DNA of 64,000 bases, taken from the NCBI GenBank assembly GCA_028682895.1, contig JAJRAK010000032.1, forward strand, positions 1 through 64,000, written 5' to 3'. This document shows positions 18,519 through 25,007 of this stretch, one piece after another. Under the pieces are notes generated by a model. The model searched no databases. It saw only the letters and a program-made list of their open reading frames with translations, and was not told the origin of the DNA. Made by a program: the position numbers and the translations under genes. How positions within the stretch are numbered: the first letter of the stretch is position 1; every line of letters starts with the position of its first letter. The DNA is from Methanomassiliicoccales archaeon. GTDB taxonomy: Archaea > Thermoplasmatota > Thermoplasmata > Methanomassiliicoccales > UBA472.

Positions 18519-18683
18519 TTATGTTCCAGATACTATGTTCCTACCGGTGAGAAGACGCCAGATGACAACGATCACGATAACCACCAGGATTATGTGGATC
18601 AGCGCGCCAACACCAGGTAGTGCAAAGAACCCGACCAACCAAAGGAGGAAGAGAATCAATACGACTGTCCAAAAGGTGTTCAT
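18519..18683 (-). CDS. lmo0937-type small membrane protein (54 aa)
   Basis: Short gene found by reading the minus strand. The product starts MNTFWTVVLILFLLWLVGFF, followed by a Pro-Gly-rich turn and a second hydrophobic helix (HIILVVIVIVVIWRLLTGR). This two-helix hairpin with W-x(9)-L-W-L-x-G-F and the terminal R-L-L-x-G-R matches the lmo0937 family of stress-linked small membrane proteins common in bacteria. A ribosome-binding site (AAGGA) lies about ten bases upstream of the ATG and a TATA box at 18719-18728. The family match is from memory; the reading frame, RBS and promoter are seen directly. Confidence 0.75.
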   Translation of the reverse strand: MNTFWTVVLILFLLWLVGFFALPGVGALIHIILVVIVIVVIWRLLTGRNIVSGT

Positions 18684-18718
18684 TTTATTATTTCCTTATT
18701 TTATGTTTGACGTTGTAA

Positions 18719-18728
18719 GTTTATATAT
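18719..18728 (-). promoter_or_regulatory. TATA box of the small membrane gene
   Basis: ATATATAAAC on the minus strand, about 37 bases upstream of the ATG at 18683; predicted transcript start near 18698, leaving a 15-base leader that carries the AAGGA ribosome-binding site. Confidence 0.6.
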
Positions 18729-18780
18729 GTATGCATTAAAATAATACGATTAACCTTTGTTTTTTAATCTTCATGAATGT

Positions 18781-18851
18781 CTTTGATCAAAGAGCAACGA
18801 TCGGTTCAGACTTGCATTGGTCCATCATCAATATATGATGGTGAGTGGACC
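18781..18851. repeat. Clustered palindromes in AT-rich intergenic DNA
   Basis: CTTTGATCAAAG (18781-18792) is a perfect 12-base palindrome. CCATCAT (18822-18828) and ATGATGG (18835-18841) form a 7-bp hairpin with a 6-base loop, flanked by GGT/ACC pairs that can extend it to 18819-18851. No coding sequence is seen from 18745 to 18921. Confidence 0.5.
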
Positions 18852-18921
18852 GGCCCACAAAATATTGTCTGTCCAGAAATTACTTTTCGTCTCAATGAAA
18901 TAGAAAACTTCTTCATTACCC

Positions 18922-19239
18922 CTATTTTTTAATGATCTTCTCTTTACTGGACATACTTAGGACATTATGTACAATCCGATCGATCAGATCGGTCTTTAAA
19001 CTACTGAGCGGAAGGCTGTAGAACCGGCAAGCATCTTTTAATGAGTCTTTACTTAAGTATTCCAATATCTCCTCGGGTTTTTTAGTTGATATGGAGGGGG
19101 TCAATCCGTCGAGCAGTTCTTTCTTGGTTCCACTAACTGCCAGATCAAATGACCTTGAAATTTCCAGGACCTCGTCCTTATTAGCATAATTATCTAAAAA
19201 TTGAATTATAGATATTTTCGATGATCCTTTTGAACTCAT
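18922..19239 (-). CDS. Protein with two SAP-like helical repeats, AT-rich islet
   Basis: 105 residues. Two similar segments, EVLEISRSFDLAVSGTKKEL and LKDACRFYSLPLSSLKTDL, have the helix-extended-helix pattern of SAP-type nucleic-acid-binding motifs (helix, short strand with G/S-x-K, acidic helix). ATG 19239 is preferred to an earlier in-frame ATG because AGGGA lies 7 bases upstream and a TATA-like TTTCTATACTC at about 19285-19295 places the transcript start after the earlier codon. The leader contains the palindrome ATTCCCTAGGGAAT (19243-19256). Base composition is far more AT-rich than the flanks. Function unknown; it is divergent from the membrane gene at 19422. Confidence 0.6.
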   Translation of the reverse strand: MSSKGSSKISIIQFLDNYANKDEVLEISRSFDLAVSGTKKELLDGLTPSISTKKPEEILEYLSKDSLKDACRFYSLPLSSLKTDLIDRIVHNVLSMSSKEKIIKK

Positions 19240-19242
19240 TGT

Positions 19243-19256
19243 ATTCCCTAGGGAAT
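19243..19256. promoter_or_regulatory. Perfect 14-bp palindrome before the SAP-like gene
   Basis: ATTCCCTAGGGAAT lies between the predicted transcript start and the ATG of the SAP-like gene and includes its ribosome-binding site. It could be an autoregulatory operator or simply a symmetrical leader. Confidence 0.4.
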
Positions 19257-19421
19257 GACATGACATCAGTATGCTTAATGATTGAGTATAGAAAGGTGCC
19301 CTAATGAATGCCTGAAAAAACTTACGATCGCTCATTTGTTGTTATCAAAATGAAAACATAGAAAGTAAGATTAATTAATGATAATTCAAATATTTTATTA
19401 TTTAAACCTGGTGCAATAAAT

Positions 19422-19913
19422 ATGGTGGATGTAACAATTGAGATCATTGCCATGAGCATCTACACCAGCTCTTTGCTACTAGCGATGATGGCGGTGTGTA
19501 AACATGTTTCATATATTGTTGAGGTCCGGAAAGCAATAAAATTTTTTAAGTTTTTTAATAATATAAAACTTGGAATTATCTCATCGAACGACCATCCTTT
19601 TGACGTAGACGATACGAACAAACAGATACTGAGCGAAATAAACGGCATCAGTCAAAATATTAATTTATTGAAGTATGAACTTCTTTTTGCAGTCGTATCA
19701 TATGTTGGTTCCAGCTATTTTATAGGTCAAAGCTTATATTTGGTTTTCTTCTCATTGGGATTGGGAATAGCAATGATCATGATCGATCTACTTGGATGGT
19801 ACTATCACGAAAAGAATTTTAAAAAGGTGATAGAGACTGGAATCTATAATTTCGACGAATATGTCGATGATCAGTTATCCAGGGTGGCAAAAGGAACGGA
19901 CGAGATGAAATGA
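19422..19913 (+). CDS. Membrane protein of unknown family, AT-rich islet
   Basis: 163 residues. Hydrophobic helices at about residues 5-27, 85-105 and 106-127, separated by a charged cytosolic segment (residues 35-80) and followed by a 35-residue charged tail. The layout resembles small membrane effectors with a cytosolic linker, but no motif identifies a function. The codon use is AT-rich, unlike neighbours outside 18.7-19.9 kb. A TATA-like stretch (TATTTTATTATTTAAA, about 19391-19406) lies upstream. It is divergent from the SAP-like gene, and its 3' end is 66 bases from the 3' end of tRNA-Leu, which suggests acquired DNA. Confidence 0.6.
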   Translation: MVDVTIEIIAMSIYTSSLLLAMMAVCKHVSYIVEVRKAIKFFKFFNNIKLGIISSNDHPFDVDDTNKQILSEINGISQNINLLKYELLFAVVSYVGSSYFIGQSLYLVFFSLGLGIAMIMIDLLGWYYHEKNFKKVIETGIYNFDEYVDDQLSRVAKGTDEMK

Positions 19914-19978
19914 TATTGTTGCCATCCACCAGATGTATCGACCGGATGACCGCATTGAGATCTGCCTGATTTGTGTTT

Positions 19979-20065
19979 TGGTGCGGGGGTTGGGATTTGA
20001 ACCCAAGGACCACTAAGGACTAGACCCTCAATCTAGCGCCGTTGGCCATGCTTGGCTACCCCCGC
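19979..20065 (-). tRNA. tRNA-Leu (anticodon GAG)
   Basis: On the minus strand the acceptor GCGGGGG (from 20065) pairs with CCCCCGC, followed by discriminator A and an encoded CCA (to 19979). The anticodon stem CTAGA/TCTAG encloses loop TTGAGGG, so the anticodon is GAG and reads CUC/CUU. The long variable arm and the GGTTCAAATCC T-arm are those of a type II leucine tRNA. No intron is visible. A TATA-like GGTTAATAACC at about 20089-20100 lies upstream. Its 3' end faces the AT-rich islet, the classic orientation of an integration site, although no repeat of the tRNA 3' end was found on the far side. Confidence 0.95.
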
Positions 20066-20200
20066 TAAGCTTTTTGGGAATGGGGGAGCCGGTTATTAAC
20101 CTTTGCATACGGCATAACGCCGGCGCGAGCGATATGGACGGACTGGCTGTATGTCGTTGCTTACCTGCGGAACATCACTAATAACATCAACCTCCGTTCA

Positions 20201-20208
20201 TTTAAATA
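20201..20208 (+). promoter_or_regulatory. TATA box of the RNase P RNA gene
   Basis: TTTAAATA, about 25-30 bases before the first conserved paired region of the RNase P RNA at 20230. Confidence 0.65.
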
Positions 20209-20229
20209 CGGGAAGAACTTAAGTTAGAA

Positions 20230-20530
20230 CGTCGGGAGAGGGAGGGCGACTGACGGTAGGGCCTCCGAGCCCAGCTGAGGAAGGTCCCTCCTCCATGAGA
20301 AAGGTGGACCGCGAAAGTGGTTTGGCGAGAGCCAAGGCAAGGGCACAGAAACGGCACAGCCCCGGGGTAGCATGAATCGCTTGGCGAGGACGTTCCCCGA
20401 GGATCTGGTGAAACGGCGACCCCCCACCGGAGCAAGCCCAAACAGCCGGAATGACAGCTCAGGACCGGCGGGTAGGGCGCGCAGTTGAATGTTGCCTGAA
20501 ACAGAAGGGGGCCTACTACCCTCACCCGGC
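20230..20530 (+). ncRNA. rnpB: RNase P RNA, archaeal type A
   Basis: Catalytic RNA that removes tRNA 5' leaders. The conserved segments appear in order: GAGGAAGGTCCC near 20276 (CR I, 5' strand of P4), GGTGAAACGGCG and GGAGCAAGCCCAAACAG in the middle, and ACAGAAGGGGGCCTAC near 20500 (CR V, 3' strand of P4). GGGAGAGGG near 20234 can pair with CCCTCACCC near 20519 as P1. The ends are estimated to within about 5-10 bases. No protein-coding frame fits; the short open frames here are by-products of GC-rich structure. Confidence 0.9.
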
Positions 20531-20628
20531 ACCTGGCACGCTATATCAGCGGCCATCTTTCAATTTTTACGCTCACCGCTCAGGGCAGGTACAGTAACTC
20601 ACTCTTGTTTATTCCTTCGAGGGGAAAA

Positions 20629-21090
20629 ATGAAGGAGAACGAAGGCAAGTTGATAATGATCAAGGAAAGGGTACCGCTCAGGACGCATGAGATGCTTAGG
20701 CGCGAGCTGCGCAAAGGGCGTAAGGCCCTTTACATATCGAAGCATTCGCCCAGGCAACTGGAGATGCAGTTCGAGCCGGTCAAGGAGAACATGACCGCCA
20801 TGTGGCTGTCCCCCCGCCCGGACCAGGATTGCATCCCGCCTATGAACCTTCAGAAGTTCGAGGACAGCATCAAGGAGTTCCTGGACGAGAACGAGAGCCC
20901 TATAGTGGTGCTGAACGGGCTTGATGTCCTATACATGTGGAACGGCATCCGCCCGGTCATAGATTCGATCAATCGCGCGCGCGGCACATTGGGAAAGGCC
21001 GAGTTCTTCGTGAGCCTCGACCCAAACAACTATGCCCCTGTGCATGTCGGTGCCCTGGAGAAGATCTCGGACGAGGTCGTGTGCACATAA
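20629..21090 (+). CDS. DUF835 domain protein
   Basis: Single-domain DUF835 protein of 153 residues. Core features: RKALYISKHSPRQL, then MWLSPRPDQDCIPPMNLQKF, and the strand SPIVVLNGLDVLYMWNG followed by FFVSLDPNNYAP. DUF835 is an alpha/beta domain frequent in Thermoplasmata and Thermococcales, often attached to PAS or receiver domains; the fold resembles a degenerate RecA-like core without a P-loop and the role is thought to be regulatory. ATG 20629 is chosen over a TTG at 20605 because GAGGGG lies 5 bases upstream. It follows the RNase P RNA directly. Confidence 0.8.
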   Translation: MKENEGKLIMIKERVPLRTHEMLRRELRKGRKALYISKHSPRQLEMQFEPVKENMTAMWLSPRPDQDCIPPMNLQKFEDSIKEFLDENESPIVVLNGLDVLYMWNGIRPVIDSINRARGTLGKAEFFVSLDPNNYAPVHVGALEKISDEVVCT

Positions 21091-21144
21091 AGGACAAAAC
21101 ATCTTCCCAAACCCTCTTGTTTTAGTTACGGTATCGAGGTCCGT

Positions 21145-22011
21145 ATGTCCGCCCTTGAACCGTTGTTGAGAAAGGTAGCAGAGGATGACGTCTCCGGTTC
21201 TTCGGAGATCTATTCTAGATTGTTGCGGGACCTGACCGCCGCTTTGAAGGATAAGCCAACCGTCGTAGACTGGAAGGAGTTCTGCCTTGGCCTATCGAAG
21301 GTAAAGCGCTCCATGGCCCCGATCCAGAACGTGGCCGGTTCCATCAAGGTGATGCTGAACGCCAGCATCCCTGAGGACCAGATCAACGGTTTCATCAAAG
21401 GTTTCCTGATCAGCCTGCAAGAGAAGGACGCCAATGCCGCCGAAATCATAGCCAAGAAGGTGGCGAACGAACAGCGTCCGAAGAAGATCGTGACACTATC
21501 CTACTCCGGGACGGTAACGAAGGCCATCCTGGCCATGTCCCGTGATATCGAGGTCTCGGTAGCGGAATCGCTGCCGATGGGCGAGGGCGCCGTGACCTGC
21601 CGCAAACTTTCCGACAGGGGCGTGAAGGTGACCCTTTTTCGCGATACGATGATATGCTCCGAGCTAAAGGACGCCGACCTAGTTCTGGTAGGCGCCGATG
21701 GCGTATGTCCCGAGGGTGTCGTCAACAAGGTGGGAACCATGTCGTTGGCCATCGCAGCGAAGGAACTGGGGAGACCGGTCATCTCCCTGTGCTGCACCAG
21801 CAAGCTGATACCCGTTCTGGACCTGGACCCGATAACGACGATGCGCGACGCTGACGGATACACGTTCCGGGAGGACGTCTTCGAGCTGACGCCGCTCTCG
21901 CTATTCCATTCGATAATTACGGAAGAGGGCACGTTCAGCGGAGAGGAGATGCGTAAGCGCCTCCTGAACGACCGCAGCAAAATGAAAGAGACGGAATGCC
22001 AGGGATGCTGA
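21145..22011 (+). CDS. eIF2B alpha/beta/delta-like protein
   Basis: 288 residues of the eIF2B/MtnA/ribose-1,5-bisphosphate isomerase superfamily. The helical N-terminus (about 1-105) is followed by the Rossmann-like domain with KIVTLSYSGTV, VTLFRDTMICSEL, DLVLVGADGVCPEGVVNKVGT and GRPVISLCCTSKL. The superfamily includes sugar-phosphate isomerases and regulatory eIF2B subunits. The Cys-Asp pair of the isomerases (a Cys in a PGPVG-type loop) is not obvious, so a non-isomerase role in nucleotide or translation control is possible. It converges with the small gene at 22012 with no gap. Confidence 0.82.
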   Translation: MSALEPLLRKVAEDDVSGSSEIYSRLLRDLTAALKDKPTVVDWKEFCLGLSKVKRSMAPIQNVAGSIKVMLNASIPEDQINGFIKGFLISLQEKDANAAEIIAKKVANEQRPKKIVTLSYSGTVTKAILAMSRDIEVSVAESLPMGEGAVTCRKLSDRGVKVTLFRDTMICSELKDADLVLVGADGVCPEGVVNKVGTMSLAIAAKELGRPVISLCCTSKLIPVLDLDPITTMRDADGYTFREDVFELTPLSLFHSIITEEGTFSGEEMRKRLLNDRSKMKETECQGC

Positions 22012-22245
22012 TCAGCCGACGCGCTGCAAGAACTCCTTGACCTGCTTGTCGAAGCCTTTGGTATCGATGTCCAGGTCCGTGCCCTCTCCCATCGATATGG
22101 TCATGTCCACGAAACCGGCAGCGGACCTCAGGAGGAGATGCCGGGCGGACTCCTCTTGCACCGTGAGCTCCAGCTTTTTGAAGTATTCCTTGGCCTTTTC
22201 GATCGCCCTTTCCGGGCTCAGCCTGGTCGTCGCCCCATATCTCAT
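22012..22245 (-). CDS. Small conserved-looking protein, unknown
   Basis: 77 residues, alpha/beta pattern: helix at 11-25, strands around residues 28-34, 38-43 and 46-53, then a basic helix ending KQVKEFLQRVG. No motif is recognised. The ATG has a ribosome-binding-like GGGGAAAG upstream on the minus strand. Its stop abuts the stop of the convergent eIF2B-like gene. Confidence 0.6.
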   Translation of the reverse strand: MRYGATTRLSPERAIEKAKEYFKKLELTVQEESARHLLLRSAAGFVDMTISMGEGTDLDIDTKGFDKQVKEFLQRVG

Positions 22246-22368
22246 TCGCTTTCCCCGGGAAGGGAATCGCCTGCGGCCATAACTATTTTTTTATCTGGGC
22301 CTTAACTGCCGACCATGATCATTAGGGCACTGCCGTCTTAGTTAAGTGACCACCAGTTCCAATAATAA

Positions 22369-22410
22369 TGTATATTACTGTACATCATACCTCATAAATG
22401 CTATATATTG
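22369..22410 (+). promoter_or_regulatory. trpB2 promoter with tandem TRP-box-like sites
   Basis: TGTATA (22369-22374) and TGTACA (22379-22384) are spaced ten bases, one helical turn, start to start. TGTACA is the TRP-box core bound by TrpY in Methanothermobacter, where trpB2 is a known target (established knowledge). A TATA element CTATATATTG follows at 22401-22410; a start there would leave almost no leader before the ATG at 22431. Confidence 0.5.
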
Positions 22411-22430
22411 CTTAATTCTTTTCACCTTTC

Positions 22431-23735
22431 ATGAAGCAGAACATTAGGTTCAATCTCACCGTCGATGACATTCCCAAGCACTGGTACAACATAGCTGCCG
22501 ATTCTCCCGTTCCGTTGCCGCCGGCCCTGAACCCGGGGACGAACCAGCCCCTCAAGCCGGAGGAGTTCGAGGCCATATTCCCACGTAACCTGATCGACCA
22601 GGAGATGTCGACCGACCGCTACATCGACATACCCGACGAGGTCAGGGAGGCCTACATTAATCTGAACCGTCCGTCGCCGCTGGTGCGAGCGGTCCGTTTA
22701 GAGAAGGCATTGAAGACCCCGGCCAAGATATTCTACAAGCGCGAGGACGGGAGCCCCTGCGGCTCGCACAAACCGAACACCGCCATACCTCAGGCCTACT
22801 ACAACATGAAGGCCGGCACTGAGCACATAACGACTGAGACAGGGGCCGGACAATGGGGTATGTCCCTGGCCATGGCCTGCGCCATGTTCGATATGAGCTG
22901 CAAGGTGTTCATGGTCCGTGTTTCCTACGATTCCAAGCCCTATCGTCGCTACGCCATGCAGACATATGGCGCCAAGGTCTACGCATCCCCGAGCCCGGAG
23001 ACCAAGTTCGGACGCACCCTGCTGGAAAAGGACCCGAACAACCCAGGTAGCCTGGGGATCGCCATCAGTGAGGCGGTCGAGCTGGCCGTTTCTACCCCGC
23101 ACACCAAATACAGCCTTGGCAGCGTCCTCAACCATGTTATGTTGCACCAGACCGTGATCGGTCAGGAAGTGATCCAACAACTGGAGATGGCCGATGTCGT
23201 CCCTGATTACATGGTGGCCTGCGTCGGTGGAGGCAGCAACTTCGCCGGTTTCACCTTCCCTATGATCGGTAAGAAGATCAAGAAGAAGGTGGACACCGAG
23301 TTCATCGCCGCCGAGCCGACCGCAGTGCCGTCGATGACCAAGGGTGAGTACCGTTATGACTTCGGCGACACCGCTGGAATGACCCCCATGCTGAAAATGT
23401 ACACGCTCGGACATGAGTTCATGCCCTCCCCGATCCACGCCGGAGGTCTGCGCTACCACGGCATGGCCCCGACGGTCAGCCTGATGAAGGACCTGGGCTA
23501 TGTCAAGTCCGTCACGGTGGACCAGAACGACACCTACGCCGCCGGAGTGCAGTTCGCCTTGGCCGAGGGAATAATCCCGGCCCCGGAGAGCACGCACGCC
23601 ATAAGGGTGGCTATCGACCTCGCCTTGGAGGCAAAGCGCAAGAACGAGGAGAAGGTCATAGTCTTCAACCTGTCAGGGCACGGACTGCTGGACCTGCCTG
23701 GGTATGATAAATACCTGAGCGGGCAGTTGAAGTGA
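22431..23735 (+). CDS. trpB2: TrpB2-type tryptophan synthase beta chain
   Basis: PLP enzyme that condenses indole (and possibly phosphoserine) with serine to tryptophan. The N-terminal extension of about 60 residues ([17 protein letters not shown]) marks the TrpB2 group. The PLP lysine is in GSHKPNTA, the phosphate-binding loop is [10 protein letters not shown], and TETGAGQWG precedes the substrate site. 434 residues. No trpA is adjacent, as is usual for TrpB2. TRP-box-like sequences upstream suggest tryptophan-responsive control. No Shine-Dalgarno precedes the ATG, consistent with a leaderless mRNA. A GC hairpin with a U-rich tail follows at 23760. Confidence 0.93.
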   Translation: MKQNIRFNLTVDDIPKHWYNIAADSPVPLPPALNPGTNQPLKPEEFEAIFPRNLIDQEMSTDRYIDIPDEVREAYINLNRPSPLVRAVRLEKALKTPAKIFYKREDGSPCGSHKPNTAIPQAYYNMKAGTEHITTETGAGQWGMSLAMACAMFDMSCKVFMVRVSYDSKPYRRYAMQTYGAKVYASPSPETKFGRTLLEKDPNNPGSLGIAISEAVELAVSTPHTKYSLGSVLNHVMLHQTVIGQEVIQQLEMADVVPDYMVACVGGGSNFAGFTFPMIGKKIKKKVDTEFIAAEPTAVPSMTKGEYRYDFGDTAGMTPMLKMYTLGHEFMPSPIHAGGLRYHGMAPTVSLMKDLGYVKSVTVDQNDTYAAGVQFALAEGIIPAPESTHAIRVAIDLALEAKRKNEEKVIVFNLSGHGLLDLPGYDKYLSGQLK

Positions 23736-23759
23736 ACCACCCAGACCGAACGGGGCAAA

Positions 23760-23790
23760 GGGGCGCAAGCCCCCTCTTTCATTTATTCTT
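23760..23790 (+). terminator. Hairpin plus pyrimidine tract after trpB2
   Basis: GGGGC-GCAA-GCCCC (23760-23773) forms a compact stem with a GNRA tetraloop, followed by a C/T-rich run. It matches an intrinsic or aCPSF1-assisted terminator for trpB2. Confidence 0.6.
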
Positions 23791-23805
23791 CGTAATTATC
23801 ATATG

Positions 23806-23825
23806 TCGGTCAAAGATTTTAATTA
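23806..23825 (+). promoter_or_regulatory. Promoter of the plus-strand DUF835 gene; element TCGGTCAAAGA
   Basis: TCGGTCAAAGA (23806-23816) sits immediately upstream of the TATA-like TTTTAATTA (23817-23825). The same 11 bases precede the TATA-like region of the STAND regulator at 24967-24977. Part of the match (CAAAG) may be the TFB recognition element. Confidence 0.45.
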
Positions 23826-23873
23826 GGATGGACTACCATAAGACCGTCAACTATTGAATGTTGAGGAAACTTC

Positions 23874-24404
23874 ATGGTCGCTAGTGCCAGGCTTGAAAGC
23901 GTCAATGATGGATACTACGCTATCGACGTCCATTCAGACTATGGCCTGTTCACGCTGGACCATGGGCGTATCTACATGATCATAAACGAGCGCCTGGACA
24001 AGACGCTCTCTCTTATAAACGCCATGGCCAGCTCGGGCAAGGACACGCTGTGCGTGAGCCGGCTCCACCCGGACATGTTAAGGGAGCGATATCCGCTTCA
24101 GGACATACGCGCCATATGGTTGAGCCAGTCCGGTAATGGACCGAGGATATCGCCTGAACAACTGGACGATATCGTGATGGAGATTTCCGACTTCGTTCAG
24201 AAGAATAAGAACTCGGCCGTCGTTCTGGACGGCCTTGAATACATTTCGCTGTTCACGGATTTCCATACCCTGAACATATTCTTTGAGGAGCTGAACGACG
24301 CTGTCATGGCGTCGCGATCAATCCTCTTGATACCAGTAGACCCGCGTCTATTTGACCCTTGCCAGCTGGCTCGTCTGCGGCGATATGTTGAGATCCTGCA
24401 TTGA
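23874..24404 (+). CDS. DUF835 domain protein
   Basis: 176 residues. The DUF835 core spans about 30-170: GRIYMIINERLDKTLSLI, DTLCVSRLHPDML, IRAIWLSQSGN, SAVVLDGLEYISLF and SILLIPVDPRLFDP. It has a short N-terminal extension compared with the paralogue at 20629. GAGG lies about ten bases upstream of the ATG. Its final 101 bases overlap the convergent DUF835 gene at 24304. It shares a promoter element with the STAND regulator. A signalling or regulatory role is likely from the family's usual contexts; no biochemical function is known. Confidence 0.8.
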   Translation: MVASARLESVNDGYYAIDVHSDYGLFTLDHGRIYMIINERLDKTLSLINAMASSGKDTLCVSRLHPDMLRERYPLQDIRAIWLSQSGNGPRISPEQLDDIVMEISDFVQKNKNSAVVLDGLEYISLFTDFHTLNIFFEELNDAVMASRSILLIPVDPRLFDPCQLARLRRYVEILH

Positions 24405-24864
24405 GCTTGACGAGATCGATTTGTGGAAAGCAGCTGCAGAACTTCCTGAGGTCCCTTTCCTCGAAGGTGAGCGGGTCGATCGAGATCATCATGCTCCCAT
24501 CGGCCTGGACCAACATCTTGTCTATATCCTGCATGGCGTTGATGATTGCGTTCATATCGTTCCACAGCAAGAGGTACTCCAGTCCATCCAGGAAGAATTT
24601 CCTGCGCCCTTCGTCGATCTCTTTGCGCACCTGTTTGACCAGTGTGGAGATGTTGTTAGGGGGTAGGGCGGACTTGTCCTTCATCTTACTGAGCCAGTAG
24701 AACTGTGCGTTCATAAGCCCGAACTTCTCTGTTACGTACTCGGGATGCAACCTGGTTATACATACGCCATTCTCTCCGTGCAATATCTTTGAGAACACAG
24801 CATAGCTGTTTCGGGGATGGCCTTCCGTAAGTAGCGAGACATTCGTGCAAACATATCCTTCCAT
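24304..24864 (-). CDS. DUF835 domain protein with antisense-encoded tail
   Basis: 186 residues. DUF835 core at about 10-150 (GVCITRLHPEYV, QFYWLSKMKDKSALPPNNI, KFFLDGLEYLLLWND, SMMISIDPLTFEERDL), the same block order as the plus-strand neighbour. The last 35 residues lie beyond the domain and are read from the strand opposite the neighbour's 3' end, so they look like read-through acquired after loss of an earlier stop. The ATG at 24864 has AGGAGG seven bases upstream; a longer frame lacks this. A TATA box and the 13-base element TAGCATGCTCAAA lie upstream at 24906-24931. Confidence 0.8.
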   Translation of the reverse strand: MEGYVCTNVSLLTEGHPRNSYAVFSKILHGENGVCITRLHPEYVTEKFGLMNAQFYWLSKMKDKSALPPNNISTLVKQVRKEIDEGRRKFFLDGLEYLLLWNDMNAIINAMQDIDKMLVQADGSMMISIDPLTFEERDLRKFCSCFPQIDLVKLNAGSQHIAADEPAGKGQIDAGLLVSRGLIATP

Positions 24865-24905
24865 TAGCTTCGCCTCCTTTTGTCGTATTGAGTTTGTTTT
24901 AACGA

Positions 24906-24931
24906 TATATAAAGGGAATTTGAGCATGCTA
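24906..24931 (-). promoter_or_regulatory. Promoter with TAGCATGCTCAAA element (DUF835 gene)
   Basis: On the minus strand TAGCATGCTCAAA (24931-24919), then 5 bases, then TTTATATA (24913-24906). The same 13 bases and 5-base spacer precede the TATA box of the octapeptide-repeat gene at 27959-27986. The position upstream of the TATA box suggests an activator site. Confidence 0.7.
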
Positions 24932-24966
24932 CATCGCGCTCATGAGATTCCGATATCTGGCGATGT

Positions 24967-24990
24967 TCGGTCAAAGAATATTGATATGTA
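24967..24990 (+). promoter_or_regulatory. Promoter of the STAND regulator; element TCGGTCAAAGA
   Basis: TCGGTCAAAGA (24967-24977) followed at once by the AT-rich ATATTGATATG. The same element occupies the same place in the promoter of the DUF835 gene at 23874. Confidence 0.45.
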
Positions 24991-25007
24991 AATGTCAATA
25001 ACGTGGC

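Noticed and set aside
19900-20065. Attachment-site duplication of the tRNA-Leu 3' end
   Set aside because: No copy of the tRNA 3' segment was seen between 17.0 and 19.9 kb, so integration is suggested only by composition and position.
20202-20556. Two minus-strand frames over 20.2-20.55 kb
   Set aside because: They lie on the complement of RNase P RNA, whose conserved elements explain the sequence better.
22698-23597. 299-codon frame opposite trpB2
   Set aside because: His/Gly/Val-rich antisense shadow of a GC-biased gene; no start signals.
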